Shown here one piece after another: positions 32,913 to 40,709 of a DNA stretch of 43,386 bases. Position numbers and translations under genes: made by a program. This stretch comes from Lentisphaerota bacterium (lineage in GTDB: Bacteria > Verrucomicrobiota > Lentisphaeria > Oligosphaerales > JABHEG01): assembly GCA_018676675.1 (NCBI GenBank), contig JABHEG010000086.1, positions 1 to 43,386 on the forward strand, given 5' to 3'. The notes below the pieces were generated by a model. It saw nothing but the letters and a program-made list of their open reading frames with translations. It ran no database searches and was not told the DNA's origin. Numbering within the stretch: the first letter of the stretch is position 1; each line of letters starts with the position of its first letter.

Positions 32913-34388
32913 ATGACAAAGCTACTGGAACAGCTCGGAGTCTACGGCTGGAGTGTTGTGGACGAAAACCTGGTGCTGGCATCGCTGCTCACCGGCGATC
33001 CGTTGCTGATGATCGGCGCCCACGGCGCTGCCAAGACGCATGTGGCCTACAAGACCGCGCAGTCGCTTGGCAGGGCATTCATGGCCTACGACGCAAGCAA
33101 GAGCCTGTTCGAGGATGTCCTGGGCTTCCCGAACGTCGAATCACTGAAGCAGGGGCGCGTCGAGTATGTCCCGAGCGCTGTGACCGTCTGGGACAAGGAA
33201 TTCGTGCTGATCGATGAGATCAACCGAGCTCTCCCTGAACTCCAGGCCAAATGGCTCGAGATCATTCGATCCCGGAAGATCATGGGCTTCCCAACTGCGG
33301 TCAAATGGATATGGGCCGCCATGAACCCGTCTGACGACAGCCGTTACAACGGCACGCAGCAACTGGACGCGGCCCTGACCGGTCGCTTCGCGATCTTCCT
33401 GTACCCGCCTGAGGCGCTGGACATGGATGAGGAGGACCGAATCCGCGTGGTGCACCACATCAACGGCGACGATGCTCCCAGTCTCTGCGAATGGCTCGAC
33501 GATGGTCTGGCGGCAAGAACCGTGACGTCCGAAGAGACGTCCGTAGTCGGCTCGCAGATGGCGGGGATCTTGTCCGCCGCCGCAGGCCATTTCATGGCAT
33601 TGCGGAGACAGCTTGACACGCTGGGCGAGTTTCTGAGCAGGCTGGCCATCCTCGTCCTCAAGGAGACCGATGGGAAGGTCAAGCTCGACGGACGCCGGCT
33701 CGGGTTCATGTACCGCACGCTCTTGGCCGTCAGGAGCGTGGAGATGGCGCGTGCCAACCGATTTGGCGAGTCCTTACCCGACATGGTGCAGAGCGCCAAG
33801 AGAGTCATCTTGGCCAGCATCCCGGTCGGCATCGCAGCGGATGGGATCAACAAGGAGGAGTTCCTCCACAAGGTCGAGGTCTGCCTGGATCTTCTGGTGG
33901 AGTACTTCCGCGACAGCTCCGACATGGCTCGCACGGAGACAATCTACCGTCTCTTCACGTGCGAGGATCTCCTGGAGAAGACGCGGATCCTGGTCCATGA
34001 GGATCTATCGGAACTGGCCAAGTCGAAGGCCTGGAATGACCTGGCCGACTCGGGGCAGGATGTCTCGATCCTGGCGTATCTCGCGCTTCAGGTCGAGGCC
34101 AATCGCCCCGGTACGGTCCCTCAGGAATTGCTTGAGAAGCTCGCCACACGAGTGAACGTCAGTAGCCTGAGCACGGGCAATTTGCCCAAGCTGAAAGGGG
34201 AGGCCGTAGAGCTGATCGAGCAAGCGGAGGCGCTGTTGGACCAGCCGAACGACCTCGGGAAGATGCTCGCCTACCACCATCTCCGACGCCTCACCGACTC
34301 CGGCCAAGTCAGTTCGGACGCCATTGACCTCGCGCGGTCCCGCATCGCGGCTGACTTCACGGAGTTCAACCAACTCCTTGGCGCCTGA
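32913..34388 (+). CDS. MoxR-like AAA+ ATPase
   Basis: 491 aa. Walker A GAHGAAKT (35-42), Walker B FVLIDEIN (97-104) and sensor 1 AAMNPS (135-140) with a following DAALTGRF place it in the MoxR/RavA/CbbQ branch of AAA+ ATPases. The C-terminal 250 residues are helical and not assigned. ATG 32913 follows GAAAGGA; longer upstream frames run through leader 2 and are not real. With the VWA protein at 29931 it likely forms a MoxR-VWA pair, which remodels target complexes; the target is unknown. Confidence 0.88.
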   Translation: MTKLLEQLGVYGWSVVDENLVLASLLTGDPLLMIGAHGAAKTHVAYKTAQSLGRAFMAYDASKSLFEDVLGFPNVESLKQGRVEYVPSAVTVWDKEFVLIDEINRALPELQAKWLEIIRSRKIMGFPTAVKWIWAAMNPSDDSRYNGTQQLDAALTGRFAIFLYPPEALDMDEEDRIRVVHHINGDDAPSLCEWLDDGLAARTVTSEETSVVGSQMAGILSAAAGHFMALRRQLDTLGEFLSRLAILVLKETDGKVKLDGRRLGFMYRTLLAVRSVEMARANRFGESLPDMVQSAKRVILASIPVGIAADGINKEEFLHKVEVCLDLLVEYFRDSSDMARTETIYRLFTCEDLLEKTRILVHEDLSELAKSKAWNDLADSGQDVSILAYLALQVEANRPGTVPQELLEKLATRVNVSSLSTGNLPKLKGEAVELIEQAEALLDQPNDLGKMLAYHHLRRLTDSGQVSSDAIDLARSRIAADFTEFNQLLGA

Positions 34389-34731
34389 GGGAATGCCTCC
34401 GGCGGGGCAAGGGCGCTCCGCCCCTTACCAATCCCAGGCCGGGGCGACGCGTCTCCCCGGACCCCTCGGATCTGCATTGGCATACGATGACCGCGTTGCG
34501 GTCCTCCGTCCGCCAATACGATTGCTGACGCGCTACCGCGTGTGCAAGACCATCCCATGCCTCTCGGCGCGCCAGCACCGATGCGGACGTTTGGGCGTGC
34601 GGGAGCTGACGCCGTCTGCGGCGCCTGCGCGCACGTGCAAACAACAACGGGATTCCACAAGGGACGATGTCCCTTTGGCGGGAGCGCGAGGGCAGCGTCC
34701 TCGCATCCCACAACCAGAAAGGAACGTGATC
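34389..34731 (+). promoter_or_regulatory. Modular structured spacer/leader 3
   Basis: It begins with a GC-rich palindromic stretch (GGGGCAAGGGCGCTCCGCCCC type). A GCATTGG.../CCAAT stem with inner GACCGC/GCGGTC (34474-34517) follows. Next is a 54-nt hairpin running from GTTTGGGCG to AAAC (34589-34642), then the shared hairpin AAGGGACGATGTCCC with TTTGG (34659-34678) and GCGAGG/CCTCGC (34686-34704). The ribosome binding site AAAGGAACGTGATC abuts the ATG. Confidence 0.75.
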
Positions 34732-36129
34732 ATGGAGATTCAAAGCTACCGATTGCGGCTGGTCGCCGATGCGACTGTGCCGCGTTTCAATCGCCTGGAG
34801 TTCGTGTTGGTGGACGTGTCGCTGGCTGATGTATTCGGCCAGGGCGTGCATCCCCACTCGCACACCACTGGGCTCGGGCACGACTGCTGGGGAACGACCG
34901 ACGCCATCGTCGAGCGACTTAATGCCGACGCGGCGTTCGTCCCTGGCCTGCAAGCCCACCAGCTCGGATTCAACATCGTGAAGCCGAGCACACCGGGGTC
35001 CTGGCGCCGGCAATCGAACGTCATTCTTGATGACCTACTGAAGAGACTCCGGACAGGAGTGCAATTCACGGGCGACATTTCGTACGGCGAACTGCGAGAG
35101 ATCGCGGTCGCTCGCCTGCGGGAGAAATGGTGCCACTCCGTAGCCCGGGAAGTGGTGTGCGGGGTCGTTTCTGACTTCGCCCGGATTCGGGCGTTCCTGA
35201 AGTCGATTAAGCCGGACATCAAGCTGACCGGCTACGGGAGCCTGGACGACTACGACCTGGGGCGTGTGCTCAGCGTGGATGACTTCCTCACTGAAGACCG
35301 CCTCTTGTTCCTGCACGGGCTGGAGCTCCAGAACTTCCGGCATATCGGGGCTCTGGCGCGCTTGACCACGAACAGTGGCTTCTTGCAGTTGGTGCCAAGG
35401 ATCGAGGACTGCAATGTCGAGTGGCGGACGCACCCCGACAACAAGGATGCGAGCGTCACCTACAAATGCGTGGTCACGGGGGATCGCGTCCGCTGGCTCC
35501 CGGAACTTGGGGACAACGACTCGCAGCGTGCCTACGCCCGAACGCTGGGAAGCAGAATCGGGAACGGCACTGGTCGTTACTGCTTCGAGTCATCGCTCGA
35601 TACCATGGAAGAGGCGCTGGATGATCGCTGTTTCAAGCTGCGCTTCCCGCGCTTGCGCTACGGTCCCATCGTGACCGAGTGGACTCCGTCGGCCAAGCTC
35701 CGCCACAGCGCGGTGGCCTGCTACATGGTGCCCAAACCGATTGACGCCGATCGGACCAATGAGCACCTGCAGGAGACACTGCGCGAGTTCGGATGGAAGA
35801 CGTCGGGACGCAAAGAGCAGCTCGTCGGTCGCATTGCGCAGTTGCTTGCGGAGGAATACACCCGGGTCGAATCGGAGCTCAACGTGTTCTTCGGTCAACG
35901 GCGTTTCGTGCGGCTGAAGTCTGGACACCGGAACTGGCAACATTTCCCGCTGCTCTCGGGACACGGACTGAGCTCGTCGCTGCTCGCCATGTATTGCCTG
36001 CGTCACATGCGAGGCAACACAATCCTCGAAGCATCCCACCACAACACATCCGTGACCCTCACGGACCTCGCCGAAGCGATGCTCCATCGCCGCGTTAAGC
36101 TCGACGGCTCCTTCGTCGAAGTGCTCTGA
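34732..36129 (+). CDS. Hypothetical protein with SAP-like DNA-binding motif
   Basis: 465 aa. Residues about 344-375 (EHLQETLREFGWKTSGRKEQLVGRIAQLL) fit the SAP motif, a helix-extension-helix that binds DNA. The rest is unassigned. The N-terminal 60 residues are strand-rich with several His (HPHSHTTGLGHDCWG), which could bind metal, and an internal region has WRTHPDNKDASVTYKCVV. The start ATG 34732 sits behind a strong ribosome binding site. The context of MoxR, RadC and ArdC-like genes fits an element-encoded DNA-associated protein. Confidence 0.7.
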   Translation: MEIQSYRLRLVADATVPRFNRLEFVLVDVSLADVFGQGVHPHSHTTGLGHDCWGTTDAIVERLNADAAFVPGLQAHQLGFNIVKPSTPGSWRRQSNVILDDLLKRLRTGVQFTGDISYGELREIAVARLREKWCHSVAREVVCGVVSDFARIRAFLKSIKPDIKLTGYGSLDDYDLGRVLSVDDFLTEDRLLFLHGLELQNFRHIGALARLTTNSGFLQLVPRIEDCNVEWRTHPDNKDASVTYKCVVTGDRVRWLPELGDNDSQRAYARTLGSRIGNGTGRYCFESSLDTMEEALDDRCFKLRFPRLRYGPIVTEWTPSAKLRHSAVACYMVPKPIDADRTNEHLQETLREFGWKTSGRKEQLVGRIAQLLAEEYTRVESELNVFFGQRRFVRLKSGHRNWQHFPLLSGHGLSSSLLAMYCLRHMRGNTILEASHHNTSVTLTDLAEAMLHRRVKLDGSFVEVL

Positions 36130-36523
36130 CGTTGTCTTGCCTCCGGCGGGGCAAGGGCGCTCCGCCCCTTCCCGAACCCAGGCCGGGGCGTCGTTGACTC
36201 CCCGGACCCCTCAGTACTGCAGTCGCGAGCGATCTGGACACTGCCCAGCTCCGCTCGCGTCTGCGGTGGCCGCACGCTGACGCGTGTGCCGGGAGAGACT
36301 TCATACCGGCGTGAGTCGGTTGCCGACGTTTGGGCGTGCGGGAGCTGATGCCGTCTGCGGCATCGGCGCGCACGCACAAACAGCAACGGGATTCCACAAG
36401 GGACAACGTCCCTTTGGCGGGAGCACGAGGGCAGTGCCCTCGTGCCCCCACAACCACAATCAGAAAGGCGGAATATGGCCTTCGGGCTGTGTTCCGCCTT
36501 TCGCATTTTTGGAAGGAGTGATC
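36130..36523 (+). promoter_or_regulatory. Modular structured spacer/leader 4 (longest)
   Basis: Elements in order: a GC-rich palindrome; CGCGAGCG/CGCTCGCG with inner CTGG/CCAG (36224-36259); a 54-nt GTTT...AAAC hairpin (36328-36381, inner GATGCC/GGCATC); the shared AAGGGACAACGTCCC with TTTGG (36398-36417); and CACGAGGGC/GCCCTCGTG (36424-36444). A 17-bp stem around a TTCG tetraloop (36464-36501) then ends in CGCATTTTT. The ribosome binding site AAGGAGTGATC precedes ATG 36524. Confidence 0.78.
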
Positions 36524-37147
36524 ATGAATCTGTTAACCCACACCAAACCGAAATCCTCATGTCCGAGCCTGTCGCTTCCCGCAGTGACCGACTGCCCGGC
36601 GTGCGCACTCAGCATTCGCCTGGCGCATGAGCGTGGCTGCGAGTCCATCTGTGAGCGCTGCTACGCGCAGAAGGGCCGCTATGTATTCCGCAACGTGCGG
36701 GACAACCAACGTGCCCGTTCGCAGTGGTGGCACGAGACCGATCCGAGCGATCGGGCAGTGATCCTGGCAGATGCCGTGAAGCGCGAGGGCTCTCCTCGCT
36801 ACTTCCGTTGCTACGACTCCGGTGACCTGGACCTGACCGCAACCGGGACCTGGCTGAAGTTCGCCGAACTGCTGCCGGGCACCAGGATCTGGATCCCCAC
36901 CCGTACCTGGATCCTACCCGAATTCCTGCCGGGCCTTCGAGCGCTCAACGACCATCCCCGAATCATCGTGCGGCCGTCCACAGTCGCGTTCGACGATCCA
37001 CCCGTTGACATCGCCGGCCTTGCCGGGGGCCATGCCGCGCACTGGAAGGAAGGCATCAAGGCCGCCTTTCTGTGTCCCGGCAGCTGTGCCACGTGCCGCA
37101 TTTGCTGGGACCGTCCCGACATGTCCGTTTCGTTCAAACGGCGATAG
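36524..37147 (+). CDS. GP88-like cysteine-rich protein
   Basis: 207 aa. It has two cysteine groups: CPACALS near 24-27 with CESICERCYAQ (39-46), and a C-terminal CPGSCATCRICWDR. The combination of an N-terminal CERCYA motif with a middle YDSGDL/WIPTRTW region fits the phage 'gene product 88' family as I remember it. Its cysteines probably bind iron-sulfur or zinc; its role is not established. ATG 36524 has AAGGAGTGATC directly before it. Confidence 0.75.
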   Translation: MNLLTHTKPKSSCPSLSLPAVTDCPACALSIRLAHERGCESICERCYAQKGRYVFRNVRDNQRARSQWWHETDPSDRAVILADAVKREGSPRYFRCYDSGDLDLTATGTWLKFAELLPGTRIWIPTRTWILPEFLPGLRALNDHPRIIVRPSTVAFDDPPVDIAGLAGGHAAHWKEGIKAAFLCPGSCATCRICWDRPDMSVSFKRR

Positions 37148-37175
37148 AGCTGACAATCACAGAAAGGAAGAGACC

Positions 37176-37619
37176 ATGGCTGACTACTTCTGGGGCCGAA
37201 TCGAGATTGGCGGCGATCTGCGGCGGCAACACCTGCCGCGGTTCTGTCAGGCAGTCGGAGCAGACGACGAATTCGACCTGCTCCGTTTCATTGAAGACGG
37301 GCACATCGTGCTGGACAACTGCGAAGCCCGTTACGGGCAGTTTGAGGAGCTTGAGGATGCTTGCCGAGAGATCGGCCTGCCGTACACCCGGCAGTCCGAC
37401 GGCAAGTACGAGTTCTCGCCTGAGGTCGTGTTCTGGCAACCTGGCATGACAGGCGCCTACACGGTCATCACGGACCATGACCACAATATGCAGGTGAGCA
37501 TGGACGATGTCCGTGCCATCCGGGACGCCCTGGTGGGCAACGACATCCCCAGTGCTTGCTTCCTCGCCGACAAGGCCATCGTCGATCTGCCTGCCCTGCC
37601 GCCTTTCCAAGTGGTCTGA
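37176..37619 (+). CDS. Hypothetical protein
   Basis: 147 aa, not recognised. It begins with a beta-alpha-beta pattern (YFWGRIEIGGDLRRQHLPRFCQAV) and contains YGQFEELEDACREIGLPYTRQSDGKYEFSPEVVFW. This is reminiscent of small accessory proteins that accompany GP88 or ArdC-like genes on plasmids. ATG 37176 has AGAAAGGAAG upstream and lies only 28 bp after the GP88-like gene, so the two share a transcript. Confidence 0.65.
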   Translation: MADYFWGRIEIGGDLRRQHLPRFCQAVGADDEFDLLRFIEDGHIVLDNCEARYGQFEELEDACREIGLPYTRQSDGKYEFSPEVVFWQPGMTGAYTVITDHDHNMQVSMDDVRAIRDALVGNDIPSACFLADKAIVDLPALPPFQVV

Positions 37620-37790
37620 CCTAGCCGCGTCACGGTCGCTCTACCCCTGCACAAACAGTAGTGGGTGTCCAGAGGGTACGAGTACCCTTTGGTCATAGCG
37701 ACGCGATCCGGAAGAACACGAAAACCAACCAATGAGCGGGATGTGACCTTCGGGTTGCGTCCCGCTTTCCTTTTCTGGAGGAAACACGAA
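37620..37790 (+). promoter_or_regulatory. Modular structured spacer/leader 5 (short form)
   Basis: It contains the end of the GTTT...AAAC module (CACAAACAGTAG) and the shared hairpin as AGAGGGTACGAGTACCC with TTTGG (37671-37692). Here the stem is GGGTAC/GTACCC, a compensated change. The GGTCATAGCG tail follows, then a 14-bp stem around a TTCG loop (37735-37766) with TTCCTTTTCTGGAGG leading to ATG 37791. Confidence 0.78.
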
Positions 37791-38264
37791 ATGAAGAGCA
37801 AACCGCCATCAGGCCACGTTTGGGAATACTCGCTCCAGCGCCGCAAGGTTCTGGAGGTGTGCGAAGGCGAGAAGATCCAGTGTCCTGCGGACACCGCTGC
37901 GTTCCTGCGCAGCATCGGCCTGCCGGACAAGGAGCAGGAACACTTCCTCAGCATCGTGCTGGATGTGAAGAACCAACTCAAGGGCTTCTACACTGTGACG
38001 ATTGGCTTGATCGACCGCGCCCAAGTGCACGCTCGCGAGGTCTATCGCCAGGCGATTATTGAGGGAGCCTCGAAGCTCATTGTCGCGCATAATCATCCAA
38101 GCGGCGATCCTACGCCGTCAGCCGAGGACATCGCCTGTACACGAGACTTGATCGCTGCCGGCAAGATCATCGGTATCGAGATCATCGACCACGTCATCAT
38201 CGGACTGCCTACCCCGTCGCGTCCCCGCGACTACCTGAGCTTCCGCGAGGAGAATCTGCTGTGA
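37791..38264 (+). CDS. radC: Short RadC-family protein (JAB/MPN+ domain)
   Basis: 157 aa. The catalytic-type JAMM motif is intact: E near 62, H100-N-H102-P-S-G and D113-type residues in HNHPSGDPTPSAEDI. The usual N-terminal helix-hairpin-helix region of RadC (UPF0758) is absent, so this is the short form frequent on plasmids, phages and other mobile elements. ATG 37791 follows GGAGGAAA. Its biochemical role is unknown; JAMM residues suggest a metal-dependent hydrolase. Longer frames upstream pass through the leader hairpins and are rejected. Confidence 0.88.
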   Translation: MKSKPPSGHVWEYSLQRRKVLEVCEGEKIQCPADTAAFLRSIGLPDKEQEHFLSIVLDVKNQLKGFYTVTIGLIDRAQVHAREVYRQAIIEGASKLIVAHNHPSGDPTPSAEDIACTRDLIAAGKIIGIEIIDHVIIGLPTPSRPRDYLSFREENLL

Positions 38265-38582
38265 GCGGCGTTAGCAGGGCTCTGCCCCGCACCCCGCTGG
38301 GAGGCGTCGCGACTCCTCCCAGACCCACCTCATCACATGCAGACGCGAGCGATCCCTGCCTTCGCAGGACTCCGCTCGCGCCTGCGGTGGCCGCACGCTG
38401 CCGCGTGGAAACAAAACAGGCACCAGCCCATCCCTCTTCGCCGAAGGCTTGCCACCATTTGCGCGTGCGGGAGCTGACGCGTCCAGCGTCGGCACGCACG
38501 CACAAACAGTAACGGGATTCCACAAGGGACAATGTCCCTTTGGTCATAGCGAAGCGATCCGAAAACCAGAAAGGAGGTGTTC
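38265..38582 (+). promoter_or_regulatory. Modular structured spacer/leader 6
   Basis: CGCGAGCG/CGCTCGCG with inner CCTGC/GCAGG (38344-38380), a 51-nt hairpin ending in AAAC (38457-38507, inner GACGC/GCGTC), and the shared AAGGGACAATGTCCC with TTTGG (38524-38543). The GGTCATAGCGAAGCGATCC tail follows, then AGAAAGGAGGTG, the strongest ribosome binding site in the window. That site serves a tiny ORF at 38583, not the large gene directly. Confidence 0.75.
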
Positions 38583-38618
38583 ATGCGAGAAGCCCCGTTC
38601 AGCCTCACCCGCGATTAG
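38583..38618 (+). CDS. Possible 11-aa leader peptide
   Basis: ATG with a perfect AAAGGAGGTG ribosome binding site opens an 11-codon frame, MREAPFSLTRD, ending at TAG 38616-38618. It lies 42 bp before the start of the DUF3150-like gene. Either a regulatory leader peptide or a truncated remnant of a former gene; its length and strong initiation site favour a short translated leader. Confidence 0.4.
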   Translation: MREAPFSLTRD

Positions 38619-38660
38619 ACAGTCGATCACTCAACCGAACACATGAAAGGAAAACAGACC

Positions 38661-39668
38661 ATGCAAGACAACCAACTGCTCGACGTCCTCACTCACGAGG
38701 GCGTGCTCATCAACGCGTCGATCCGCTACTGGCGGGCCACCAAGAAACTGAAACCTGAAGACCTCGGACTCGATCCGGACTGCGTCAGTGACCGTCTCAT
38801 CAGTCTCGGTCACAAGAAGCTGCTCCCCAAGGAGTCGCTCCAGCCGTTCGCCCTGATCGAAGGACGTGCCCACGCGCTCATTGAGGCGGACACCTTTGTC
38901 TTCCTCAACGGCCTTAGTCACTTCCTGCCCAATGCCAAGCTTCAGGCGGTGACCGGCCGCCTGGACGAACTCCGGCGCGAGTTTGACGACGCCAAGGATG
39001 ACTTCCTGTGCCGCTACGAGGAACTGCGGGAGCAAGCCCTCCAGGAGTGGACCGTGGTCGCACCGACCATGGTCCCTGAGCCGGACCGTCTATTGGCCAC
39101 GATTCAGACGTCTTTCCCCCGTCCCGACAGGATGGAGAGGTGCTTCAGCTTTGAGGTCGCCCTCTTCCAGATCCGAGTGCCGGAACGCCTCGATTTGGCC
39201 ATCACGAATCGGGTCGAGCAAGAGGAAATCCTCGTTGCTCGGACGCGTGCCGCCCAAGAGGCAGCGGAACAGATCCGCAGGGGAGCCGAGTCGTTCGTCA
39301 CGGACTGCGTCGCCTCGCTGCGGCAGCAGACCGCTCAGCTCTGCGATGAGATGCTCGAGAGCATGCAGACGTGCAAGACTGGCGTGCACCAGAAGACGCT
39401 CAACCGTCTCGTCCGCTTCATCGACCAGTTCAAGTCCATGAACTTCGTCGGTGACCGCCAGATGGAAGAGCAGCTCGAACGGGTGCGCCAGGAATTCCTG
39501 GTACGCTCCGCCGAGGAGTACCGGGACGATGCGCATGCTCGTAGCCGACTCCAGCACGGGTTGCGGGGCTTGGCCGACAGTGCCCGGGATTTGGCCCGGC
39601 AGGACAGCCAAGCCGTGGTCGCGCGCTTCGGCGAAATGGGGCGGCGGCGGTTCAATCTGGCCGCTTGA
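38661..39668 (+). CDS. DUF3150-like helical protein
   Basis: 335 aa. Almost wholly helical, with long charged coiled-coil stretches (DELRREFDDAKDDFLCRYEELREQALQEW, EEQLERVRQEFLVRSAEEYRDD) and a typical ending ARFGEMGRRRFNLA. This pattern fits DUF3150, a family that accompanies MoxR-like ATPase and VWA genes on plasmids and phages, as here (29931, 32913). ATG 38661 has GAAAGGA 10 nt before it; an ATG at 38643 is the other possibility. It is probably a substrate-bridging or structural subunit of the MoxR-VWA system. Confidence 0.7.
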   Translation: MQDNQLLDVLTHEGVLINASIRYWRATKKLKPEDLGLDPDCVSDRLISLGHKKLLPKESLQPFALIEGRAHALIEADTFVFLNGLSHFLPNAKLQAVTGRLDELRREFDDAKDDFLCRYEELREQALQEWTVVAPTMVPEPDRLLATIQTSFPRPDRMERCFSFEVALFQIRVPERLDLAITNRVEQEEILVARTRAAQEAAEQIRRGAESFVTDCVASLRQQTAQLCDEMLESMQTCKTGVHQKTLNRLVRFIDQFKSMNFVGDRQMEEQLERVRQEFLVRSAEEYRDDAHARSRLQHGLRGLADSARDLARQDSQAVVARFGEMGRRRFNLAA

Positions 39669-39697
39669 GCTCAGAGCTCATCGATACACGCAGAGGC

Positions 39698-39735
39698 GAA
39701 CGGGCTTCGTCTGCCCCGGCAGGCGGGGCCCGTTC
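39698..39735 (+). promoter_or_regulatory. Terminator-like hairpin ahead of the Ycf35-like gene
   Basis: GAACGGGC pairs with GCCCGTTC (39698-39705 with 39728-39735) around CTGCC/GGCAG, followed by TGTGTTCCC. It occupies the same position and has the same downstream CTGTGTT(C/T)C sequence as the stem in leader 2, so it belongs to the same hairpin class. The ribosome binding site AAAGGAG precedes ATG 39773. Confidence 0.65.
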
Positions 39736-39772
39736 TGTGTTCCCAAGCAGACAGAAACGGAAAGGAGTTCTC

Positions 39773-40156
39773 ATGAGTCACTTCGCCACCATCCAAACAG
39801 AAGTTCACGACATCGACGCCCTCCGGGCCGCATGCCACGAACTCGGGGTCCTGCTCCTAGACGATGCCGAGGCCCGTGGCTACGGCAGCAACCGACGACA
39901 CGGAGATCACGTCATCCGGCTGAAAGGGCCCTACGATGTGGCCGTCAACCGTGAGGAGACCGGGACCTACGGCCTCACCACGGACTGGTGGGGCGGCCAC
40001 GTAGAGCAGGAAGTCGGCAAGAACTACGGGGGCCTGCTTCAGCTCTACGGCGTCCACAAGACCGTACTCGAGGCCCGCCGCCGAGGCTTCAGTGTACGCC
40101 GCCAGCAGCAGAAAGACGGAGCAATCAAGCTCAGCATCGGAGGAGTCACGGCATGA
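39773..40156 (+). CDS. DUF1257 (Ycf35-like) protein
   Basis: 127 aa. The sequence SHFATIQTEVHDIDALRAACHELG, the middle VIRLKGPYDVAVNREETGTYGLTTDWWGGHVE and the final helix-strand pair match the DUF1257 family, known from the algal plastid and cyanobacterial protein Ycf35 and from mobile elements. Function not established. The start follows AAAGGAG, and the stop overlaps the DUF2997 start (ATGA). In cyanobacteria this family neighbours DUF2997, and a Ycf46-type ATPase follows here too, so the three look like one functional set. Confidence 0.85.
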   Translation: MSHFATIQTEVHDIDALRAACHELGVLLLDDAEARGYGSNRRHGDHVIRLKGPYDVAVNREETGTYGLTTDWWGGHVEQEVGKNYGGLLQLYGVHKTVLEARRRGFSVRRQQQKDGAIKLSIGGVTA

Positions 40157-40350
40157 ACCAGCCCACCATCGAAGTCACCGTCAGGCCGGACGGCAGCATC
40201 GAGATTGATGCAGTCGGCTTTCGCGGAGGGACCTGCGAGCAGGCGACTGCCTTCCTCGAACAGGCCCTTGGCCCCGTCGCCAGCAAGCAGCGCAAACCCG
40301 AGTACTACCGCCACGCGGTGGTGCGAAAACAGCAGAGGATTGGACGATGA
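40153..40350 (+). CDS. DUF2997 protein
   Basis: 65 aa. TIEVTVRPDGSIEIDAVGFRGGTCEQATAFLEQALG and the tail KPEYY are the DUF2997 hallmark. It is coupled by ATGA overlaps on both sides (with the DUF1257 gene and with the gene at 40347). The family usually sits next to DUF1257. Function unknown; its size suggests a small adaptor. Confidence 0.85.
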   Translation: MNQPTIEVTVRPDGSIEIDAVGFRGGTCEQATAFLEQALGPVASKQRKPEYYRHAVVRKQQRIGR

Positions 40351-40595
40351 ACCAACCAGCAGCAGTCCTGCGCTTCCGGCTCGACGGCACCGGTCACGGC
40401 CTCTACACCGAGGCGATCGATCTGAGCCGCATCGGTCCACTATGCATAGAGCGCGCCAGCCACGTGGAGTTCGACGATGCCACCCAGCAATGGCAAGTCA
40501 TCGACACCCGTGGTCGGCGCCTGCATCAAGACGTGTCACGGCGAGCCTGTCTGCGGTGGGAGCATTCCCACTTCGACGGCGATGACGCGGCATAG
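40347..40595 (+). CDS. Hypothetical protein of the Ycf35-DUF2997 operon
   Basis: 82 aa, not recognised. Beta-rich (AAVLRFRLDGTGHGLYTEAIDLSRIGPL, then HVEFDDATQQWQVIDTRG), which suggests a single beta-sheet domain. Its ATG overlaps the DUF2997 stop. The 3' end is followed by a terminator-like hairpin, so the ATPase gene at 40710 has a separate or attenuated supply of transcripts. Confidence 0.65.
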   Translation: MNQPAAVLRFRLDGTGHGLYTEAIDLSRIGPLCIERASHVEFDDATQQWQVIDTRGRRLHQDVSRRACLRWEHSHFDGDDAA

Positions 40596-40625
40596 CGCCG
40601 CCACTCCACAACTCAACAAGCCAGG

Positions 40626-40665
40626 AGAGCCTGCTTCGCCAATCGGTGTTGCAGGCTCTTCGCCT
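40626..40665 (+). terminator. Terminator-like hairpin before the Ycf46-like gene
   Basis: AGAGCCTGC pairs with GCAGGCTCT (40626-40634 with 40651-40659), followed by TCGCCTTCC. It resembles the T-class hairpins at 32843, 36464 and 37735 in position and in the pyrimidine-rich tail. It could attenuate transcription into the ATPase gene. Confidence 0.55.
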
Positions 40666-40709
40666 TCCTGATCCTGAAATCCGAAACCTGAGCCCGAAGG
40701 AACCCCAAC

